Part shown: one piece after another, positions 57,585 to 64,000 of the stretch
How positions within the stretch are numbered: position 1 is the first letter of the stretch
Layout of the letters: every line of letters begins with the position of its first letter
Assembly: GCA_030765065.1 (NCBI GenBank)
Contig: CM060984.1
Coordinates: 101,165,488 to 101,229,487, forward strand
Source of the DNA: Deroplatys truncata
Taxonomy: Eukaryota; Arthropoda; Insecta; Mantodea; Mantidae
Reading direction: 5' to 3'
Length of the DNA: 64,000 bases
The notes under the pieces: generated by a model
Databases searched by the model: none
What the model saw: only the letters and a program-made list of their open reading frames with translations
Told to the model about the DNA's origin: nothing
Program-made: the position numbers and the translations under genes

Positions 57585-58190
57585 GTGAGCTAGAATGTAC
57601 AGGGCCTATTAGAGAATAGTATGTAGCGACAAAATTCAGCATGTATTAAAAAGTGGAGACATGATAATGGCAGTGGAAACAATAGTTGGAAAGTAAAATG
57701 AATATAGAATCACCTGGGTTTGACTTTTGCAGTGTAAATGGTATGAAGAATCAGAATAAAGGTAGGGCTTCAGGTGTTCTAGGTTGTTTTGTGAGGAAAG
57801 ATAAGGGGTTTAAGGTGAAAGAAGAAAAAGAGTTGTGCAACCAATCAATGTTTATGGCTTACCTTGTGTGATGTTTTCCAAAAAGGCGATGTTGTGTGTA
57901 TTGCTGTTGTGTATAACCCCACTACTCTATCAGAGTACTTTGATACAAACATGTTTAGGAAAGTGAGTTGGGGCATTGAAGCACTGAGAAACAAGTATGG
58001 TAAACGGGAAATAACAATTGTTGGTGACTTTAATGCAAGGACAGGGGATCAAAAGGTTAAGCTGATCAATCCAACTGAAGAGTTTGACAAGGAGATTGAA
58101 ACAGAAAATAGGCACAGCAAAGATAAGCTTATCAATAATGAAGAGAAAAACTTACAGATTTTTACGAAGACATAATCTTATTATCTGTAA
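57585..58190 (+). pseudogene. LINE AP-like endonuclease
   Basis: LSIVSxNVQGL-like start at 57585, then GFDFCSVNGMKNQNKGRASG, then VCIAVVYNPTT and REITIVGDFNARTGDQKVKL (frame 57864-58175). The GDFNARTG block holds the conserved Asp and Asn of the nuclease. There are two frameshifts. Confidence 0.75.
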
Positions 58191-59127
58191 TAGGTTGAAA
58201 GGTTCGGACTCAGAGGGAAATTCACATTTGCAAATAAGAATAGTGGTGTGAAGGAAGGGTACACAGGTTCTTATAGGGTTGTGGAAGTACGCAAATGGAG
58301 GAAAGAGAAGCATGAAATATTTTGTAAAGAATTAAATTCAGAAAGTAGGAAAATATTACAAATAAGAGTAGAAAGCTTATTAAACATTGATAAAATAAAT
58401 CAAGCTCTAGAATACAGTGTGAAAAGGGCGGGAGGTGGGATGAAAACTGTGATCCATAAGTATAGCAAAACAAAATGGTCTGAAAAGACTGTCAAATGGC
58501 AAAAAGAAGAGTAACATAAGAGTTGAGAAACTGGTGGCAGTCAGGGAAAAAGTTTTGGCCCTTAGATGGGCATATAGGTGCCTTATTGAGGGGGGAGGGA
58601 GGATATGGATTAAGAATAAGCCTAAAGTTAAAAGAAACAGCAAAAGCCCATGATACAAAGAATATATGGTCAATAGTAAAAAGCCTACACAGTAGGAGTA
58701 CAAGAGAAGATATAAACCCAGATAAATGGTGCACACATTTTAAAGTTTTTTTAGGTCAGAATAACTTAGTGAGAGTAGAGCAGCTTTTGAATGAGGGGCA
58801 TGTTACTAATGCATTAAATAGGGAAATCATGGTCATTGAACTGTGGGAACAAATTAAGAGGTTAAAAACCAACAACACAAGTGGTACTGATGGTATCCCA
58901 GGCGAATTTTAAGGCTTGGCTGATAGATGAAACTAGAAGAAAAATAGTGACAAAATTGTTCAATAAAATACTGGAGACAAGGGAAATTCCTAAGAGTCGG
59001 CAAGCAAGTTTGATAGTGCCAATATATAAGGGAAAGGGAGATAAAAACAACTCAGCTAATTACAAGGGGATAAGTTTACTTTCTGTTCTAGGGAATTCTA
59101 GCTAACAGGTTGCAGAGCTGGGTGGAG

Positions 59128-59249
59128 GAGGAGGAGGAGGAGGAGCAGAAGAAGAAGAAGAAGAAGAAGAAGAAGAAGAAGAAGAAGAAGAAGAAGAAGA
59201 AGAAGAAGAAGAAGAGGAGGAGGAGGAGGAGGAGGAGGAAGAAGAAGTT
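59128..59249 (+). repeat. (GAG/GAA/AAG)n triplet run inside the RT
   Basis: GAG triplets, a CAG, about 24 AAG, then AGG triplets and AAG again, all in one frame with the flanking RT code. Confidence 0.9.
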
Positions 59250-59717
59250 ATCAGAATTCCAAACAGGATTTAAAGCAGGTAGGAGAACATCAAATAATAT
59301 ATTCATAATCAAGACAATTGTCGACAAGTATTAGAGTAACAAAAGGGAAAGGGTATGTATGGCATTTAATGATCTTGAGAAGGCATTTGATACCATAAAC
59401 AGAGAAGCATTATGGATGAAATTGAAAAGTATAGGTGTAAGTTTTACATTTATAGAAATACTATGTATAGTATATTAGGAGAATAAGTTCTGTATAAAAC
59501 TACCAGACAATAAAGTAACCGAGTATGTTCAGAGTAAGGCAGAGGTAAGTCAGAGATGTAAACTTAGTCCAGTGCAATTCAACCTTTACATTGGTGACAT
59601 CCTAGATAAGATCTCGTGATATAAAGTCCACTCGCCAGTTATTAATAATAAAGAAATCCCAGGACTATTGTTTGTAGATGACTTAGTAGTTGGGCTGAGG
59701 AAAACAATCAAAGCAGT

Positions 59718-60055
59718 AAGGAATTTTTGTAGAAAATGGGGACTGAAAGTAAATTAAAAGAAAATAAAGATTCATTGTTTTTAGAAAAGGTTATCAACTG
59801 CATATAGATGAGAAATGGCAGATAAATGAATGAAGAATAAAAGTGGTAAGGAGATTTGTTTATATAGGGGTAAGCCTAAGTTCGAATAAGGAATTTTTGT
59901 AGAAAATGGCAACTGAGAGTAAATAAAAAAAAACTAAGATCTTGGTTTTTAAAAATGGTTATCAAGTACTCCAAGATGAGAAATGGCAGATAAATGGAAG
60001 AGAAATAAAAGTGGTAAGGAGATTTGATTATCTGGGGGTAAGACTAAGTTCAAGC
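59718..60055 (+). repeat. 169-bp tandem duplication inside the RT region
   Basis: AAGGAATTTTTGTAGAAAATGG occurs at 59717 and 59886, and each copy is followed by gagaaatggcagataaat and taaaagtggtaaggagattt. Confidence 0.85.
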
Positions 60056-60662
60056 AGAAGTTGGAGTGAACAAAAAAGGATGTCTAGAGCAAAAGGTATA
60101 TTGGCCATGAATGTTGGATCATGTTTAAAAAAATTGCCAGACAAATGCCAAACGGCTTGAAAGAATCCACACTGCTACAGTAGAAAGTAAGATATTGCAT
60201 GGGGCAGAGGTATGAAGAATAGATGATGCTTGGAAAGAGGTTGGCAAAGTCAAGAGATCTTTTTGCAAATATATTTTAGATCTACTGATAGCATCAACAA
60301 ATAGGGCAGCACAGCAACAACTTGGTAGGTACTCCAACAAGATCACAATTTTCACAAGAGCTTTGAAATATTTACATAGAATTTCAAATCTGGAAGATAG
60401 CGATATTGTCAAAGAATGTTTTTATATACAAAACAGAAGTAAGGGGGAAGGGTTATGGTTATTAAAAATTCAGGAAGTTAAGGAACAGATAGGTATGGGA
60501 GATACATGGATAAATGCAGAATATCACATTAGAAGCTTCTGGAAAGAAGTAGAATTAAGGCTAGAAGATTTTGACAGACAAGGTATTTTTGGCAGTACAA
60601 GAGAGAAAAAGTCCTTGAGGATGTACAAGGGGAAAAAAAACAGCATGAAAGAGGGAAAAGTA

Positions 60663-61544
60663 CGAGGGCTAATCAACAAAGACTGAGACTGATTTTATCC
60701 TGTAGCTTCCATGATAGTTTCGTATCTGTAACATAAATATTTGAAAACAGCGGATTTTTATGTATAATTTTGGTAGGCGGCAGCACTCTCGTATTGGTAG
60801 GTTGGTAGCACGGCTTATTTTGTACACCCTACATGCATTTCGCATACCAGACAATGAGGTGCTGTGTCTCTTTGCGATGGAGGGGATGCATTTTTTAAAC
60901 CGATTATCACCGGTGATGAGTCATGCTGCATCATTATGATCCTGAAGGAAAACAAGCCAGCACAGTGTGGAAATCGCCAGGTTCTCCAACACCAAAAAAG
61001 GCAAAAGTTGTTCTATCTGCAGGGAAAGTGATGATCACATTTTTTGACTGTAATGGAATGATTTACCAGCATGCAGTTCCCCCTCACACTACTGTTACAG
61101 CAGCATACTACACGTCAGTATTGGCTACACTGAGGAAGCACATTGCAAAGAAACAACCAGAGCTTTCTCAGACTGGGTGGTGACTTCATCATGACAATGA
61201 ACGGCCTCACGTCGTAAATCAAGTCATGCAGTTTCTGGCTCGATTCAACATTACCTGTGTACCATATCCACCTTATAGCCCTGATCTTGCACCCTGTGAC
61301 TTTTTTTTTTATTCCCATCACTAAAGGCAAAGCTTAGGGGTATTCGATTTGAGAACTCTGAAGCAGTGCTCAAGAAAAGTGAGGCGATTCTCAAGGACCT
61401 GACAAAAAATGGTCTGCAGCACGTGTTCAAGGACTGGCAGAGATGCTATAAAAAGTGCATTGAAAAAGATCATGTAAACATTGAATTGGAGTAATAAACA
61501 TCTGTAAAAAAAAATCAGTCTCAGTCTTTGTTGATCAGCCCTCG
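60663..61544 (+). mobile_element. mariner element, internally deleted, with TIRs
   Basis: TIRs pair CGAGGGCTAATCAACAAAGA (60663) with its counterpart at 61544 (rc CGAGGGCTGATCAACAAAGA), continuing through ctgagactgatttt. TA dinucleotides flank both ends (60661-60662 and 61545-61546). At about 880 bp it is shorter than a full mariner (about 1.3 kb). It splits the surrounding LINE. Confidence 0.9.
60905..61495 (+). pseudogene. mariner transposase, catalytic part (DD34D)
   Basis: Asp 1 in IITGDES (60905), YDPEGKQASTVWKSPGSP, the MITFFDCNGMIYQHAVPPHT block, Asp 2 in LHHDNERPHVVNQVMQFLAR (after a stop replacing a Trp-Leu region) and Asp 3 in PPYSPDLAPCDFFF. It ends with a KCIEKDHVNIELE C terminus. 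Thirty-four residues separate the last two Asp, the mariner DD34D pattern. The N-terminal DNA-binding domain is missing and two or three frameshifts are present. Confidence 0.85.
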
Positions 61545-61900
61545 TATATAGAGATATGTAATAAACTAGGATGAGAACAGGAGTTAGAAACTTGAAAGGT
61601 ATAAGGCATGATGAGGATATAGTATAATGTCTGATATATGGTGAAGTGAACCTGGATTTCCACTGTATATTACATTGTAATCAAACAAAAACATGGAGAG
61701 AACAATTTTGACAACTGAAATGGAAAAACTTGGATGGGGAAGTATTAATAAGGAAGATTCCATAAAAGAGGACAAAAATATAAAAGCTGTTTATTTTTAC
61801 AATACTTCTATTTGGGTAAGCTTAAAGACAAATGGTTAAGAATGACTACAAAGAAAGTGAAGTTAAAGGCAGATGAAATAGACGAATAGTGTAAGCAAGT

Positions 61901-62130
61901 AGACAGTGGGGTCATCAATACGGGAAAAACCAGAAGTTGTGTGTATTGAGACCATAGATCAGTATAAGCAAGCAATCAAGAAGTGAGTTTATAATGTAAA
62001 TAGCCTAACATATTTCAAATATTATTGTAATGTAAAATGTATGTGATTTAATTATGTAATTATGAGTATTGAGAAATAAATTTTCGTTCATTCATATTCA
62101 TACAGCTAATCTTGTCCATTCATTATCTTC
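61901..62130. other. No gene; possible LINE 3' end
   Basis: AT-rich; AATAAA at about 62076. The LINE 3' end is somewhere here. Confidence 0.35.
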
Positions 62131-62134
62131 CCCA

Positions 62135-62350
62135 CCAAGCAGGGTGGCTCGGGCACTAGCATCTGAGATTTGCATTCAGGAGGTCCTGGGTTGGATTCCC
62201 ACTGGACTGGCCACTTTGACTTCAGGAATTTTCATGCCTTTTTCAGATTGATAGTTAAATGCTTGAGGGATTTTATACTACCATGTATTTTCCTGTCCAT
62301 TTCATTTCCTTTCTGAGGTTGCACAATAGTTTGTAGTATGTGTCACATGT
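62135..62350 (+). mobile_element. tRNA-derived SINE, fourth family
   Basis: AGGGTGGCTCGGGCACTAGC (A-box region) and GTCCTGGGTTGGATTCCCAC (B-box region) about 37 bp later, then a T-rich body. It is not a working tRNA: no matching acceptor stem. Confidence 0.65.
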
Positions 62351-63222
62351 GGTAGATGTGCTTTAAGGAGAAAACTGTTTCTTTCCCATTATGGAACCTT
62401 CTGCCCAAACCTGTCCGTCCACTCTTCTGGAAAGGTTGGGGGAGGACATAGAAAGGGTATCTGGGGATGCTCTATCTGGAAATAATAGGGACTCTGCTGC
62501 AATGTCCTTTGTACTCTCTTGCCTCATTCCTTCCTTCCGGAAGTTTCTGCTTCTTAAACCTAAAATCTTCCCCTACTTCAAATGAAGTGACCAGAATGCT
62601 AATTTTATCCCCTTATCTTATTTTAAAATAAAAGGAAATGCTGTTTTATAAGAATCGTTGAAGATTACAGCTTCCTGTCACACATGTTGAATATTCTTCC
62701 TGGTTATGCAGGTAAACATGTACTAAATAGCAGAAAAGACGATTTCTTAGGCTATACACAGATTCCAAGTCCATATTTTACACTTCATAACATGAACTAT
62801 AAACAAAAACTGTTACAAAAAGGGAAACTTATATATCCCACACCCATAGAATGCGAATAACAAATTATTTATGTGAGGGAGTTGACATTACAATTATTCA
62901 CATCCATTATTGAATGTTCACACCTATTTACTGCTCATCAGAAGTACTAGTAGCACAATTAGTGCAAAAGTGAGAGCAATACATTCAGAGTGTAATCTCA
63001 AGTTAGCAAGAAGTCTTACAGAATTATCAACAAATTACAATAAAATGCAATAGAATTTATTGCTTTGCTATGTATATGGCAAAAATCTGAAACACTATAA
63101 ATCTATACACACAGCCATAAAAATGCCTCCATTGCTACAAAACTGTAAAAAGCCTTCCGTTCCTGTACATTTTACAGGCAAACTGTAACAGTTGGCAAGT
63201 ATGGTAATGGCATTTAAATGTA
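62351..63222. other. No gene seen
   Basis: A frame at 62391-62585 has no recognisable domain. The rest is AT-rich. Confidence 0.4.
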
Positions 63223-64000
63223 CAGTGTGATCCAATGAACCATGAAACCACTTAGGAGGTTTCCCCACTGTAGGCGCAATGTAGCCACATCAGTATATGA
63301 GTGTCTGGTTCTCCATTATCAACCCAGCAGTGGCTGAGCGTAGTTCAGTTATTTTGAGTGATTTATTTGATCCTGTATTTAATCAGAAAAAGAACTATGG
63401 CTCAGGATATGTTTCTACTACACACTGTGTAGTTATGTATGATTTATCTTTAAATACAATTTGCAGAAAGATTCCTGGGTACAAAAGCTCCAGGTTGTAC
63501 AATGCTCCATAATCTATAAATTTCAGGCCATAGATAGTTTTCAGTCTAAGAAAACTGACAGCATAGTCTTCTAACTGAAGAAACATTAGACAACATTGGT
63601 CATCATATGGAGAATTCCCCCCAAAAGTTGCTTAGGCATCTTTTGTAACAAACAAGAATTTCTAATGGTTCTGTGAAAAGAGGTACTACAGTGTTGCAAT
63701 TAAAACCGTATAAAATAAATGTGGCACATGCTCTTCAACCAGGTGATCCTTTAATTATGTGCATTATATGTGATTTGAGTCTGAATAGTGTATACACCAG
63801 CAAAATGGACTAAGATGCAAGCCACTTCCATTTTCATGGTTAACAAAGCTCTGCCGTAGCTCATTTAGCTGATATTTAAATGAAAACTGAAATATTGTTC
63901 AGGTGGTATAGTTCCAAGACACTGATAAATCAGCAGTATCCAAGCATTTTTGGGACACAAATCACCAACTGAAAGAAAATCCAAAGCTTTTAATGGCCAT
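63223..64000 (+). pseudogene. Tc1/mariner-type transposase, same family as at 32.5 kb, cut by the window end
   Basis: Begins after a TA with CAGTGTGATCCAATGAACC, resembling the 32.5-kb element's end. The frame starts near 63398: MAQDMF, IQFAERFLGTKAPG, LTEETLDNIGHHMENSPQK, LKPYKINVAHALQPGD, a HFHFHG-like block where the first catalytic Asp block should be, then FWGTN-like (shifted) and the window ends. There are multiple frame breaks. It includes the middle part that is deleted in the 32.5-kb copy. Confidence 0.75.

Larger units (their letters stand above)
58880..60660 (+). pseudogene. LINE reverse transcriptase and connector
   Basis: RT blocks: IPKSRQASLIVPIYKGKGDK followed by NNSANYKGISLLSVLG, LSEFQTGFKAGRRTSNNIFI (with a triplet expansion before it), VCMAFNDLEKAFDTINREAL, SQRCKLSPVQFNLYIGDI and the active site LLFVDDLVVGLRK (FVDD). 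Then KVVRRFDYLGVRLSSSRSW and the C-terminal KKSLRMYKGKK. The Asp pair of the active site is still present. Frame breaks are numerous. Confidence 0.8.
57185..61900 (+). mobile_element. Non-LTR retrotransposon, long copy, interrupted by a mariner
   Basis: From 5' to 3': a Ser/Pro/Thr-rich ORF1-like start (57225-57390, QSANTSPVTKSVSPPAQLRR), an AP endonuclease (57585-58190), an RT (58880-59760), a repeated thumb region, the connector (EEKKSLRMYKGKK) and, after the mariner, the tail LRMRTGVRNLKGIRHDED and NLDFHCILHC at 61570-61740. It has many frame breaks. I do not assign a clade with confidence. Confidence 0.75.

Noticed and set aside
63395..63586. A protein-like 63-codon frame on the minus strand
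   Set aside because: The plus strand of the same stretch encodes the N-terminal part of a Tc1/mariner-type transposase that aligns with the copy at 32.7-33.0 kb, so the minus-strand frame is its shadow.
1..64000. CRISPR arrays, operons, bacterial promoters and terminators
   Set aside because: No regularly spaced direct repeats with unique spacers and no gene layout of that kind; the sequence is eukaryotic.

Overview
The window looks like insect (arthropod) nuclear DNA from a large, AT-rich, transposon-rich genome. The evidence is the absence of bacterial-style operons, the many tRNA-derived SINEs, the non-LTR retrotransposons of several types, the Tc1/mariner, pogo, hAT and Mutator-like transposase remnants, and many microsatellites. 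I cannot name the species. Almost every reading frame longer than 60 codons is a decayed transposable element or a chance frame in a repeat.

The one host gene I can support is an insulin/relaxin-family peptide gene on the + strand. Exon 1 (16539-16701) encodes a signal peptide and a B chain. Exon 2 (41744-41886) encodes the rest of the C peptide and an A chain that fits the insulin family signature, with a stop codon right after the last cysteine. The exons are both phase 1 at the junction, which is the conserved intron position of this superfamily, so direct splicing gives a 101-residue precursor with six correctly ordered cysteines. The intron is about 25 kb and is filled with mobile elements.

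Layout. 1-16.4 kb (upstream of the gene): a hAT remnant, many copies of a non-autonomous repeat with CTTTCTCTAC ends (called M1 here), an RNase H-bearing LINE split by a SINE with a 12-bp target duplication, and a TIR-bounded Tc1/mariner-type element (10.6-12.2 kb). 16.5-28.1 kb: exon 1, then, starting roughly 20-45 bp after its splice donor, a Tc1/mariner-type transposon with TIRs of about 1 kb. It has been invaded by a 6.3-kb R1-type LINE (13-bp target duplication) and by two SINEs. 28.1-41.7 kb: LINE pieces, an LTR-like insert, SINEs, M1 copies, a fold-back Tc1-type element, a Mutator-like transposase pseudogene, then exon 2 at 41.7 kb. 42-64 kb (downstream): M1 copies, two pogo-type pseudogenes, two mariners, three LINEs, and a second member of the 32-kb Tc1-type family running off the window edge.

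The elements do not form one working system; they are layers of insertion. The nesting gives a relative order: the long-TIR transposon is older than the R1 LINE and SINEs inside it, the I-type LINE at 53-56 kb is older than its SINE, and the LINE at 57-62 kb is older than the mariner inside it. All functional assignments rest on motifs read by eye; none has been checked by database search.
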